DNA of 40,398 nucleotides, from NCBI GenBank assembly GCA_023384575.1, contig JAHDVP010000041.1:1-40398 (forward strand), written 5' to 3'. The notes below the pieces were generated by a model that saw only the letters and a program-made list of their open reading frames with translations, searched no databases and was not told where the DNA came from. Source of the stretch: Acidobacteriota bacterium. Lineage in GTDB: Bacteria > Acidobacteriota > Vicinamibacteria > Vicinamibacterales > JAFNAJ01. This document shows positions 16,302 to 25,300 of this stretch, one piece after another. Each line of letters begins with the position of its first letter. Positions within the stretch are counted from its first letter, which is position 1. Both the position numbers and the translations under genes were made by a program.

Positions 16302-17390
16302 ATGACGCTCACGCTGGTGCTGGCCCTCGTCGGCCTCGGCCTGCTCGTGGCAGGGGGCGAAGCGCTCGTCCGGGGGGCGTCTCGGCTCGCGCTCGCCCTC
16401 GGTCTCTCGCCGCTCGTCATCGGCCTGACGGTCGTCGCGTACGGCACGAGCGCGCCCGAGATGGCCGTGAGCATCGGGGCCGCGCTCGCTGGGGACGGCG
16501 GCGCCGACGTCGCCGTCGGCAACGTCGTCGGCAGCAACATCTTCAACGTGCTGTTCATTCTCGGCGTGACGGCGCTCTTCGCGCCGCTGCTCGTTTCGCA
16601 GCAACTCGTCCGCATCGACGTGCCCTTGCTCATCGTCGTGTCGCTGGCGATGCTCGTCTTCGCGCTCGACGGGCGCGTCTCACGCCTCGAAGGCATCGTC
16701 CTGGCCGCCGGGGCCATCGCCTATACCGTGTTCGCCGTGTGGCAGAGCCGCCGCGAGAGCGCGGACGTGCGAGAGGAGTACTCGAAGGAGTTCGGGCGCC
16801 CGGCGCGGTCCGGGTGGCGGGCCACGAGCGTCGACCTGCTGCTCATCGTCGGCGGTCTCGTCCTGCTCGTGGTCGGGTCGCGGTGGCTGGTCGACGGTGC
16901 GGTGACGGTGGCGATGGCGCTCGGCGTGAGCGAGCTCGTCGTTGGGCTGACGATCGTGGCCGCCGGCACGTCGCTGCCGGAGGTGGCCGCGTCGGTCGTC
17001 GCCGCGCTGCGGGGCGAGCGCGATATCGCCGTTGGCAACGTGGTCGGCAGCTGCCTGTTCAACATCCTCTCGGTGCTGGGCGTGACGAGCCTCGTGGCTC
17101 CGGGCGGCGTGCGCGTCGCCGAGGCGGCGCTCCGCTTCGACATCCCGGTGATGGTGGTGACGGCGATCGCGTGCCTGCCCATCTTCACGAGCGGCCGCCG
17201 CATCGATCGATGGGAGGGGGGCCTGTTTCTGGCGTACTACGTCGCGTACGCCACGTATCTCGTGCTCGATGCCACGGGCCATGACGCGCTGCCCGCGTTC
17301 AGTGCCACGATGCTGTGGTTCGTGGCGCCGCTGACGGTCGTGACCCTCGCCGTCGTCGGCTGGCGCGACTGGCGTGGGGTCAGGTCGTGA
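16302..17390 (+). CDS. CaCA-family Ca2+/Na+ (cation) exchanger, YrbG-like
   Basis: The 362-residue polytopic membrane protein has two homologous halves. Each half carries the two alpha-repeat motifs: GTSAPE (48-53) with GNVVGSNIFN (73-82) in the first half, and GTSLPE (222-227) with GNVVGSCLFN (245-254) in the second. The acidic residue of each GTSxPE lines the ion site. This is the standard signature of bacterial calcium/sodium antiporters such as YrbG. The ATG at 16302 opens directly into the first membrane helix (TLTLVLALVGLGLLVAGGEALV, seen as TLVLALVGLGLLVAGG). The C-terminal codons and stop lie inside a palindromic repeat (17376-17418) shared with the region upstream of the ADOP permease. 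The gene diverges from the NHL/M23 gene. Confidence 0.94.
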   Translation: MTLTLVLALVGLGLLVAGGEALVRGASRLALALGLSPLVIGLTVVAYGTSAPEMAVSIGAALAGDGGADVAVGNVVGSNIFNVLFILGVTALFAPLLVSQQLVRIDVPLLIVVSLAMLVFALDGRVSRLEGIVLAAGAIAYTVFAVWQSRRESADVREEYSKEFGRPARSGWRATSVDLLLIVGGLVLLVVGSRWLVDGAVTVAMALGVSELVVGLTIVAAGTSLPEVAASVVAALRGERDIAVGNVVGSCLFNILSVLGVTSLVAPGGVRVAEAALRFDIPVMVVTAIACLPIFTSGRRIDRWEGGLFLAYYVAYATYLVLDATGHDALPAFSATMLWFVAPLTVVTLAVVGWRDWRGVRS

Positions 17391-17418
17391 AAGACGCCAC
17401 AGTTCAAGACCTGACCCC
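17376..17418. repeat. Palindromic repeat, copy 1, between convergent genes
   Basis: Perfect 11-nt arms GGGGTCAGGTC (17376-17386) and its complement (17408-17418), extended by TGAA/TTCA after one mismatch, enclose an 11-nt loop. The left arm contains the last codons of the exchanger, and the right arm ends 2 nt before the end of the ADOP gene. On the minus strand the copy reads GGGGTCAGGTCTTGAAC (17418-17402), identical over 17 nt to the plus-strand sequence at 19938-19954. The placement suggests a REP-like element, possibly used as a bidirectional terminator. Confidence 0.65.
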
Positions 17419-17420
17419 GC

Positions 17421-19841
17421 TTACTCGTACCGAAGGGCGGCCATCGGCTCCACCCGCATCGCCCGGCGGGCCGGGACGAAGATCGCCACGAGGGCGACGA
17501 CCGCGAGCATCGAGACGACCGTCGTGAACGTGGCCGGGTCCCAGGGCTCGATGCCGAACAGCATGATGGTGAGCAGGCGCGAAAGGCCTGCCGCAAGCGC
17601 AATGCCCAGCACGAGACCGAGACCGACCTGCCACGCGCCTTGTCGGAAGACCAGTCGCAGCACCCGCGGGGCATCGGCGCCAAGCGCCATCCGCACGCCG
17701 ATCTCCTGCGTGCGCCGGGTCACCGAGAACGACATCACGCCGTAGAGCCCGGCGGTGGCCAGGAACACCGCCACGAACCCGAACACCATGAAGAGCGACC
17801 CGAAGACGCGGTAGTGCCAGTTGTTCTCGGCGATGCCGGCCGCGTGCGTTCGGACCCAGTAGAGGGGCAGGTCGGGATCGAGGGCCTGCACCTCCTGCCG
17901 GATCGCCGACGTGAGGGCGAGCGGATCGCCTTCGGCGCGAATCGCCAGACTGGCGAACCGTGGCGGCTGCTGAGCGAGCGCGAGGTAGAACCCCTCCGGC
18001 ACCTGGTTCTCGATGCCCCCGACGTACATGTCGGGGGCGACACCCACGATGGTCACCCAGGGGTTATCCGCCTCGCGGCGGCCGAGGCGGAAACGCCGAC
18101 CGATGGGATCGTCGCCCGCGAAGAACTTCTGCGCGAAGCTCTGGTTGACGATGGCGACGCGCGGCGCGTCGACCGCGTCGGCACCACTGAAGTCGCGCCC
18201 GCGGCTCACCGAGCGGTCGAACGTCGCGAAGAAGCCCGGCGAGACGACCGCCGAGGAGGCCGCGGGATAGTCGCGGTCGGCCGCGTAGCTCTGCCCTTCG
18301 ATCTCGAACACCGTCCGCCCGCCGCCCATCGCCGGCAGGTTCGTCGTGATCGCCGCCGCACGCGCCGGGCCAAGCCCTTCGAGACGCTGGTGCAGGTTGG
18401 CGAAGAACGTCGCTCGCGCGGCGTCGTCCGGGTAGGCGCTCTCGAAGAGCCCGAGGCGCGCCGTCAGCACACGCTCGGTCGGCAGGCCGAAATCGGTGGC
18501 GCTGAGGTTGACGATGCTGCGGATGGCGAGCCCCGCTGCGACGAGCAGGCCACACGAGACGGCGATCTCCACGACCACCAGGGCCCGGCTGAAGCGCCCG
18601 ATGCGCAGTCCGCTCGTCCCGCGTCCCTCGTCTTTCAGGACCTCGCTCACGTCGGCGCGCGACGCCTGAATGGCCGGCACGAGGCCCGATACGAGCGCGG
18701 CGAGGAACGTGACGCCCGCGGTGAACGCCAGCACCGTGGGATCGAGACGGATGTCGATCCAGAACGGCGGATCGGTATCCACGATCGAACGGTTGAAGAG
18801 ATCGATCCCCACGTGCGCCAGGCCGAGGCCGAGCGCGGTCCCGACCAGCGCCAGCACGAGGGTTTCGAGCAGCAGCTGCACGACGATGCGTCGCCGGCTC
18901 GCGCCGAGCGCGGACCGCAGCGCGACCTCGCGCGACCGCACGGCGCTCTTCGCGAGGAGCAGGTTGGCGACGTTCGCGCACGCGATCAGCAGCACGCCGA
19001 ACACGGCGCCGAGCATCGTGTACAGCATCTGGTAGACGTTCTGGCCGAAGAACGTCCGGATGTACGGCCGGACGAGGGCGCCGCGGTTGGCGTTGGTGTC
19101 CGGGTACTCGCCCGCCTGTCGCGCGGCCAGCGTGGCGAACTCGGCCTGGGCCTGATCGAGGCTGACGCCAGGACGCAGGCGGCCGAAGACCACGAGGTCG
19201 ACCCCCTCGCCACGCTTCTGCTTCAGCGTGTCGAGCACGAGCGGCACCCAGATCTGCTGGTTGAACGGGAACTTGAAGCCCTCTGGCATGACACCAACGA
19301 TGGTCGTCGGCAGGCCGTTGACGCGAATCGTGCGACCGACGACCTTCGGGTCGCCGCCGAATCGTCCCTGCCACACGTCGTAGCCGAGGACCACGACCCT
19401 GGCAGCGCCGGGCGCGTCGTCGCCCGCCACGAACGCCCGTCCGACGAGCGGTCGCGCGCCCACGACGTCGAAGCCGTTGGCCGTCATGAACGCGCCGTCG
19501 TACCGTTCTGGCCGTCCTTCTGCGCCGCTGACGTTGACCGTGCCGCCGTACTGCGCCGCGAACACCTCGAAGGTCGTCTGCGCCTCGCGCCACTCGACGA
19601 AGTCGTGCTGGCGCACGTTCAGCCGGTCGATGTCCGGCCGCTCCGTGTCGGTGTTCGACACGGCGACGATGCGGTCGGCCTCGGGAAACGGCAGGCCCCT
19701 GAGGATCGCGCCCTGGATGATGCTGAACATCAGCGTCGTGAGGCCGATGCCGAGCGAGAGCGCCATCACGGCGAGGGCCGTCAAGCCGGGCTGGCGGATG
19801 GCAAGGCGAAGTCCGTAGCGCAGATCGCGGAAGAGCGACAC
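17421..19841 (-). CDS. ADOP-type ABC transporter permease (MacB-like)
   Basis: The 806-residue permease follows the ADOP plan. It starts SLFRDLRYGLRLAIRQPGL, then has a first membrane helix (LTALAVMALSLGIGLTTLMFS, shown in part), a MacB-like periplasmic core and three membrane helices of an FtsX domain. A second periplasmic core (from about RIGRFSRALVVVEIAVSCGLL) and a second FtsX domain ending MRVEPMAALRYE complete it. No ATP-binding subunit lies next to it, hence 'orphan'. ADOP proteins are greatly expanded in Acidobacteria and are thought to work as efflux or envelope-stress permeases; the substrate is unknown. The GTG at 19841 is chosen because GGGAG lies 7 nt upstream and homologues begin there; an in-frame ATG at 19937 would add 32 atypical residues. 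Confidence 0.92.
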   Translation of the reverse strand: MSLFRDLRYGLRLAIRQPGLTALAVMALSLGIGLTTLMFSIIQGAILRGLPFPEADRIVAVSNTDTERPDIDRLNVRQHDFVEWREAQTTFEVFAAQYGGTVNVSGAEGRPERYDGAFMTANGFDVVGARPLVGRAFVAGDDAPGAARVVVLGYDVWQGRFGGDPKVVGRTIRVNGLPTTIVGVMPEGFKFPFNQQIWVPLVLDTLKQKRGEGVDLVVFGRLRPGVSLDQAQAEFATLAARQAGEYPDTNANRGALVRPYIRTFFGQNVYQMLYTMLGAVFGVLLIACANVANLLLAKSAVRSREVALRSALGASRRRIVVQLLLETLVLALVGTALGLGLAHVGIDLFNRSIVDTDPPFWIDIRLDPTVLAFTAGVTFLAALVSGLVPAIQASRADVSEVLKDEGRGTSGLRIGRFSRALVVVEIAVSCGLLVAAGLAIRSIVNLSATDFGLPTERVLTARLGLFESAYPDDAARATFFANLHQRLEGLGPARAAAITTNLPAMGGGRTVFEIEGQSYAADRDYPAASSAVVSPGFFATFDRSVSRGRDFSGADAVDAPRVAIVNQSFAQKFFAGDDPIGRRFRLGRREADNPWVTIVGVAPDMYVGGIENQVPEGFYLALAQQPPRFASLAIRAEGDPLALTSAIRQEVQALDPDLPLYWVRTHAAGIAENNWHYRVFGSLFMVFGFVAVFLATAGLYGVMSFSVTRRTQEIGVRMALGADAPRVLRLVFRQGAWQVGLGLVLGIALAAGLSRLLTIMLFGIEPWDPATFTTVVSMLAVVALVAIFVPARRAMRVEPMAALRYE

Positions 19842-19937
19842 GAGGGACTCCCGGAGATGACGCCTGTCGGCGGGCAGGCACGGACGTGGTGCTCTGCCTG
19901 CATGAGACGTAAGCGAGGCCAAGCGGTTCCCCCTCAT

Positions 19938-19965
19938 GGGGTCAGGTCTTGAACGACCCGACCCT
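19938..19965 (+). repeat. Palindromic repeat, copy 2, upstream of the ADOP gene
   Basis: GGGGTCAGGTCTTGAAC at 19938-19954 is identical over 17 nt to the minus strand of the copy at 17402-17418. The following GACCCGACCCT (19955-19965) can pair with the left arm with one mismatch and one wobble, giving a hairpin with a 6-nt loop. The two copies bracket the ADOP gene in opposite orientations. Either they are dispersed palindromic repeats or the ends of an ancient insertion. Confidence 0.6.
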
Positions 19966-20190
19966 GATACGACAAACGGCTTGCGACGACCGGCCAGCGG
20001 CTACCGGCCAGCACGATGACGATCGCCGTCTTCTTCCTGATCGGTGACCTCACTGGGAGTGAAGCGAACGTCAGGCGTCGCAATCGCTGATCACTCCAAA
20101 CGGGCCGCCAGTCGCCAGCCGCCAGTCGCCAGCCGGACTGTCACATTGGGGCTGGCCCCGGCCGGCCGCCAGTCGGCCTGGCCCGCCGGG
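19966..20190. repeat. Intergenic region with GCCAG-type arrays and a stem-loop
   Basis: There is no gene in this stretch. A degenerate GGCCAGCGGCTACCGGCCAG array lies at 19991-20010. A 12-bp stem with a GA bulge lies at 20056-20097: GGAGTGA plus AGCGA on the left, TCGCT plus TCACTCC on the right. A tandem of GCCAGTC/GCCAGCC words fills about 20105-20135 and ends in GCCGGACTGTCACATTGGG (20132-20150), a tail that recurs at 1265-1283 with two differences. No promoter for the minus-strand ADOP gene could be assigned with confidence. Confidence 0.5.
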
Positions 20191-20219
20191 TTGACAACCC
20201 GTCGCGGGCCCCGATAGCG
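20191..20219 (+). promoter_or_regulatory. Candidate sigma-70 promoter ahead of structured leader A
   Basis: A perfect -35 hexamer TTGACA (20191-20196) is followed after 17 nt by ATAGCG (20214-20219), a weak -10 match but one of the few A/T-containing hexamers in very GC-rich sequence. Transcription would start near 20226, pass through the ~210-nt closed element at 20274-20486 and reach the gamma-glutamyltransferase homologue at 20546. This would give a 5' leader of about 320 nt. Only the -35 match is strong. Confidence 0.4.
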
Positions 20220-20273
20220 TGACGCCATTCGCCGTTCCCAGGTACTGCACGGGTCGGTGCCCTGCGTGTGGAC

Positions 20274-20486
20274 CGGATCTCCCGTGTGTTGAGGAGGCCA
20301 CGCCCTGTGGAGACGACCGGCACGACACGCCTGACCGCCCGAGACGGCTCAGGGGACCAGCGCGGTTGAGCGCCGGGGACTTGCGGGTCCCGGGCGCGAC
20401 CCGCGCGGCCAGCGGCCCACCGCGCCCTCGCAGGGCGGTCCGGTCGTCGGAACCGGGCCTGGCCGCATCAACACACGGGAGATCCG
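20274..20486. other. Structured element A: ~213 nt closed by a 19-bp perfect stem
   Basis: The 19-nt arms 20274-20292 (CGGATCTCCCGTGTGTTGA) and 20468-20486 are perfect complements. After a 3x3 internal loop the helix resumes with GGCCA (20296-20300) and TGGCC (20460-20464). The interior holds further hairpins, for example CCGGGGAC/GTCCCGGG-type pairing near 20372-20392, GCCCT/AGGGC near 20424-20436 and GGTCCGGT/ACCGGGCC near 20437-20459. No convincing ORF lies inside. It ends 59 nt before the start codon at 20546. A second element with the same octamer and size lies at 27450-27657. It may be a leader RNA or a palindromic mobile repeat; orientation is unresolved. Confidence 0.6.
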
Positions 20487-20545
20487 CTCTAGACGCTCGA
20501 GGTTTGATTCACCGCTGTCCCGCCACCCGCACCAGGAGCTTCGTC

Positions 20546-22267
20546 ATGCGACTCGCCCGCCGGCTCTCTCTCGTCACTCCGATCGCCGCAGCCCTCGCCG
20601 TCGTGCTGTCGTCGCCGCTCGGCGGCCAGTCCGCCCACGTCTCCGACGCCCGCGATCCGCGCCTCAACCAGGGACCGAAGACGGTCGCCTCGGGCGAACG
20701 CGTGATGGTGAGCACACAACTGCCCGACGTCACCGAAGCCGCCGTCGAGGTGCTCCGCAACGGCGGCAACGCGGTCGACGCCTTCATCACGGCGGTCTTC
20801 CTGCAGCACGTCGTCGACTACCACCAGGTGTCCCACTTCGGCGCGATGGCCGGGCTGTACTACGAGGCGGCGACCGGGCGGTACTACGCGTTTGATGCCT
20901 ACTCGGAGCGCCCCGACGCCGACACCTGCGGCACCGGCGACGCGTCGAAGGTGGCGATTGGCGGGACGGTGCGGGGCCTCGAAGCGCTGGCGACGCGATT
21001 CGGCACGCGGCCGTGGGCGAGCTACGTCGAGCCCGCCATTCGAGCCGCCGAAGAGGGTGTCGTCGTCACGTCGTTCATGTACGGCGCCAACTACAGCGAC
21101 TGGGACACGGGCGACCTCATCAAGGGCAACGCCGACGCGCGTCGGTTCTTCATGCCCGACGGTCATCTGGTGCCCGTGGGCGCGCGCTGGAAGATGCCAA
21201 CGCTCGCCGCGACGCTGCGCGGGGTTGCCTCCGAAGGCGCCGACTATCTCTATACAGGCGCGTGGGGCAGGAAGTTCGTCGAGCAGGCGCGCAAGAAGGG
21301 CTTCTGCGTGAGCGAGGCCAACATGGCGGCCTATGAGGTCCGGTGGGCCGAGCCGGTCCGCTCGACGTATCGCGGCCACGAGATCATCGGCGAACCGGCG
21401 CCGAAGAAGGGCGGTATTCAGATCGCGTACGCGCTGAACATCCTCGAGCAGTTCGACCTGAAGGCGCTCGGCCACTACACGGAGTCGGCCGAAGCGCTCG
21501 ACACGATGGCGCGCGCGCTCGGGCGCGTCGAAGACGACATCCGTCATGCGGTCGTCGACCCGCTGGCGTTTCGCGTGCCCACCGAGGTCTTCCTCTCGAA
21601 GGACTACGCACGCTTTGGCGCCGACATCGTCCGGCAGAGCCAGGTGCAGCCCAACGTGCGCCTCGTCGCGCCGCCGACGGCATCGGTCGAGGCGGGGGTC
21701 TTCCGGGTGGAGCGGTTCGTCGACGGTCAGCCCGTCGCCGACGACAGCAATCACAACGTCATCGTCGACGCCGAGGGCAACTGGATCTCGTCCCTGCACA
21801 CCATGCACGGCGGCGCGCCGGGGCTCTTCATCGACGGCGTGCGTGCGATTGGCAGCGGTTTCGCCGGCCAGGTGCGAGGACCCGGCCGACGCGTGAGTGC
21901 CAACAGCACGGGCGTCTTCGTCGCGCGCGACGGCAAGCCGTGGCTCTCGATCGGGTCGCCGGGCGTGCCTCCCCAGCCGGTCACGCAGGTCCTCGCCAAC
22001 ATCATCGACTTCGGCATGTCGCCAAAGGAGGCGGCCGAGGCCCCACGCTTCTTCGCGTTCCGCACGAACGAGCGCGTCATCGACATCGAGTCGCGCATTC
22101 CCGACACCCTGCGTCGCGAGGCGGCGGCCCGGGGGCTCAAGCTCAAGGACGCCGGCCCCTTCAACTGGCACATGGGATCGATGCAGATCGTCTGGCGCGA
22201 CGCCCAGACGGGCACGCTGCACGGCGTGTCCGACCCGCGACGCCTGGGGTACGCGGCGGGGTACTGA
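20546..22267 (+). CDS. Secreted gamma-glutamyltransferase-family (Ntn hydrolase) protein
   Basis: The 573-residue exported protein has a signal peptide (residues 1-29). It follows the gamma-glutamyltranspeptidase plan: EAAVEVLRNGGNAVDAFITA near the N-terminus, the FGAMAGLYYEAATG substrate strand, GGTVRGLEAL, and a C-terminal region with PWLSIGSPGVPPQPVTQVLANIIDFGM. In classical enzymes a TTH motif supplies the Thr nucleophile after self-cleavage. Here the aligned residues are Ser401-Asn402-His403 in DDSNHNVIVDAEG. Cleavage there would give a 173-residue small subunit, close to normal. Ser could still act as nucleophile, but the usual downstream NTTFG-like region is also changed (HTMHGGAPG). 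Substrate may differ from glutathione. AGGAG lies 8 nt before the ATG, and the structured element A lies upstream. Confidence 0.87.
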   Translation: MRLARRLSLVTPIAAALAVVLSSPLGGQSAHVSDARDPRLNQGPKTVASGERVMVSTQLPDVTEAAVEVLRNGGNAVDAFITAVFLQHVVDYHQVSHFGAMAGLYYEAATGRYYAFDAYSERPDADTCGTGDASKVAIGGTVRGLEALATRFGTRPWASYVEPAIRAAEEGVVVTSFMYGANYSDWDTGDLIKGNADARRFFMPDGHLVPVGARWKMPTLAATLRGVASEGADYLYTGAWGRKFVEQARKKGFCVSEANMAAYEVRWAEPVRSTYRGHEIIGEPAPKKGGIQIAYALNILEQFDLKALGHYTESAEALDTMARALGRVEDDIRHAVVDPLAFRVPTEVFLSKDYARFGADIVRQSQVQPNVRLVAPPTASVEAGVFRVERFVDGQPVADDSNHNVIVDAEGNWISSLHTMHGGAPGLFIDGVRAIGSGFAGQVRGPGRRVSANSTGVFVARDGKPWLSIGSPGVPPQPVTQVLANIIDFGMSPKEAAEAPRFFAFRTNERVIDIESRIPDTLRREAAARGLKLKDAGPFNWHMGSMQIVWRDAQTGTLHGVSDPRRLGYAAGY

Positions 22268-22299
22268 GCGATGCGATGGACAGGCCTTGAGCTGTGAGC

Positions 22300-22327
22300 G
22301 CTCAATGCTCATTGCTCATTGCTCAGC
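22300..22327 (+). repeat. GCTCAnn heptad repeat
   Basis: Four 7-nt units (GCTCAAT, GCTCATT, GCTCATT, GCTCAGC) lie 33 nt after the stop codon of the gamma-glutamyltransferase homologue. The same pattern of four GCTCAnn units follows the stop codon of the four-helix-bundle gene at 1104-1131. The rest of the 111-nt gap contains only the ribosome-binding site of the next gene and a weak TAGAAT box near 22351. Confidence 0.6.
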
Positions 22328-22378
22328 ACAGGTGCGACCCGCTCCCCGGAGTAGAATCTCCCGGTCGAAGGAGGATCG

Positions 22379-25300
22379 ATGCGCCGTCGCTTTCCCGCGC
22401 GCACCGCGGGCCTCGTCTCGCTCGCCGCGCTTGCCGTCGTCGTGCAGCCGCTCCTGGGACGGCAAGACACGCCGCCCGCCGAGAAGCCACCCGAAGGGCT
22501 GGTCTTGAAGACCGCCGAGACGATCGAGTTCACGACCGATGAGGTCACGTGGATGTCGGTCGACGTCTCGCCCGACGGCCAGACCATCGTCTTCGATCTG
22601 CTCGGCGACCTCTACACGATGCCGATCGCCGGGGGCGAAGCCACGCGCATCGTTGGCGGCCTGTCGTTCGATAGCCAGCCCGCGTTCTCACCCGACGGCA
22701 AGACGATCGCGTTTCTCAGCGATCGCAGCGGGGTCGAGAACCTCTGGATCGCCGACGCGGACGGTGGCCACCCGCGCGCCGTGAGCAAGGACGGGAAGAC
22801 CAACGACCGGCCCCAGATCATGGTCTCGCCGGCGTGGACGCCCGACGGCGAGTTCCTGGTGGTTTCGAAGTCGCGTCCGCCCGAGCCGGGGACGTTCGGT
22901 CTCTTCCTGTACCACCGCGAGGGCGGCACGGGCGTGCGGATCGGCCCGGCGCCGCCGTCGCCTCCCGGGCCCGACAGCCAGGGCCCGCCCCCGGCGCCAC
23001 CGATCAACCGGATGGGCGCCGTCGTGTCACCCGACGGCCGCTACGTCTACTTCGCGCAGCGCACTGGCACCTTCACGTACAACGCGCGCTTCCCGCTGTG
23101 GCAGATCTACCGCCACGATCGCGACACGGGCGACGTGCTGCAGATCACGAACGCGCCGGGAAGCGCCATGCGGCCCGTGCTCTCACCCGACGGCACGCGC
23201 CTCGTGTACGGGACCCGGCACAAGACCGAGACGGGCCTGCGGCTCCGCCACCTCGACACCGGCGCCGAACGCTGGCTGGCCTACCCGGTCACGCGCGACG
23301 ATCAGGAGTCGCGCGCCAGCCGCGACACGCTGCCGCGGTACACGTTCATGCCCGATGGCCGGTCGCTGCTCGTCTCTGTCGGAGGCAAGCTCCAGCGCCT
23401 CGACGTCGAGACCGGCGCGGCCACGCCCATTCCGTTCACCGCCAGGGTCCAGGCCGAAGTGGCCGCCCGGGCGTACACGCCCGTCAGGGTCGACGACGGA
23501 CCCATGGTGCGCGCGCGGCTGATTCGCTGGCCCAGTGTGTCGCCCGACGGCACGCGGCTCGTCTTCTCGGCACTCAATCACCTCTACGTGATGGACCTGC
23601 CCTCGGGCACGCCACGACGGCTCACCGCGGCCGACGAGGGCGAGTTCATGCCCGCCTGGTCGCCCGACGGACAATCGGTCGTCTACACGACCTGGACGAC
23701 CTCGGGCGGGCACCTCAAGCGCGTCGCGGCGTCTGGGGGCACCCCCGACACCCTGACGACCCACGAGGGCTACTACCTCGACCCGGCGTTCGCACCCGAC
23801 GGCTCGACGGTCGTCTTCATCGGGGGCTCGGCGTCGGACCAGCTCTACTCGATCCTGCGCGACACGCCGCCACCCGACGAGGACGGCGCCCCCGGAGAGA
23901 TTGGCGGCCTCTCGCCGCCCAACACGCTGCAGATTCGGTCGATCCCGGCACGCGGCGGGCCGCAGACGACCGTCGCGTCGGCCGAGCGCGGCCGCCGCCC
24001 GCAGTTCGTCGGCGGCGATCCGACACGCATCTTCCTCACGACCCCGCGCGGCCTGCAGTCGATCACGCTCGCAGGCCACGACCGTCGCACGCACGTGCGC
24101 TTCGTCGGCACGGGGCCGGGCAACAACCCGCCGAACGCCGACGAGATCCGCCTCTCGCCGGACGGCTCGCGCGCCTTCGTCAGCCTCCAGAACAAGCACT
24201 ACCTCGTCTTGCTGCCGCGCGCCGGGCGCGAGACCGTCGAAGTCCGCATCCAGGGCCGCGCCGAGAACGCGGTCGTGCCGGTCAAGCGGATGTCGCTCGA
24301 GGGAGGCGACTCGCTCGGGTGGACCGCCGACGGTTCGTCGGTGACGTGGGCGTGGGGCGCGCAGTTCTTCAGGCAGGGCCTGCACGAGAGCGAGCCGCAG
24401 CGCATCGACGTGACGGTCGAACGGCCGCGCGCGCGTCCGTCAGGATCGGTACTGCTGACGGGCGCGCGGATCGTCACGATGAAGGGCGACGAGGTGCTGC
24501 AGAGCGGCGACGTGCTCGTGACGGGCAACCGCATCGCCGCAGTGGGCCGCCGCGGCGGGCTGCGCCTGCCGCCGGGAACTCGACGCATCGACGTCTCGGG
24601 CAAGACCATCGTGCCCGGCCTCGTCGACGTGCACGCGCACATGTGGGCGCCGCGCGGGCTGCACCAGACCGAGGTGTGGCAGTACCTCGCGAACCTCGCC
24701 TACGGCGTCACGACCACGCGCGACCCGCAGACGTCGACGCCCGACGTCTTCGCCTACGCCGACCTCGTCGAGGCGGGCGTGCTGCCAGGCCCGCGCGTGT
24801 TCGCCACGGGGCCCGGCGTGTTCGCCTCCTCCGGCATCGACGACCGCGAGGCGGCGTTCCGGTTCATCAAGCGGTACAAGGAGGCCTACCGCACGAACAC
24901 GATCAAGCAGTACGTGGCAGGCGATCGGATCGTGCGCCAGTGGATCATCGAGGCCAGCCACGAGCACGGCATCACGCCGACCATCGAAGGCTCACTCGAC
25001 CTCAAGCTGAACCTGACGCAGATCGCCGACGGCTACACGGGACAGGAGCACAGCTTCCCGATCATGCCGCTCTACCGCGACGTCGTGGAGTTCGTGGCGC
25101 GCACGAAGACCTTCTACACGCCCACCATCCTCGTCGCGTACGGCGCGCCGTGGAGCGAGAACTACTGGTTCCAGCAGACCGACGTGGCGGGCGATGCCAA
25201 GCTGCGCAAGTGGATTCCCTGGGAGCTGCTCGACGGCATGGTGCGCCGGCGGCCGCAGTGGTTCCTGCCCGAGGAATACGGGCACGAGCGCATCGGCCAG

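Noticed and set aside
17421-19965. ADOP gene plus flanking palindromes as an intact insertion sequence
   Set aside because: No transposase, no clear target duplication, and one repeat copy encodes the C-terminus of the neighbouring exchanger.
20274-20486. Element A as 6S RNA, RNase P RNA, tmRNA, a cobalamin or a c-di-GMP riboswitch
   Set aside because: None of the conserved core sequences of those RNAs that I know could be found inside the closing stem; a related copy also exists at 27450-27657.
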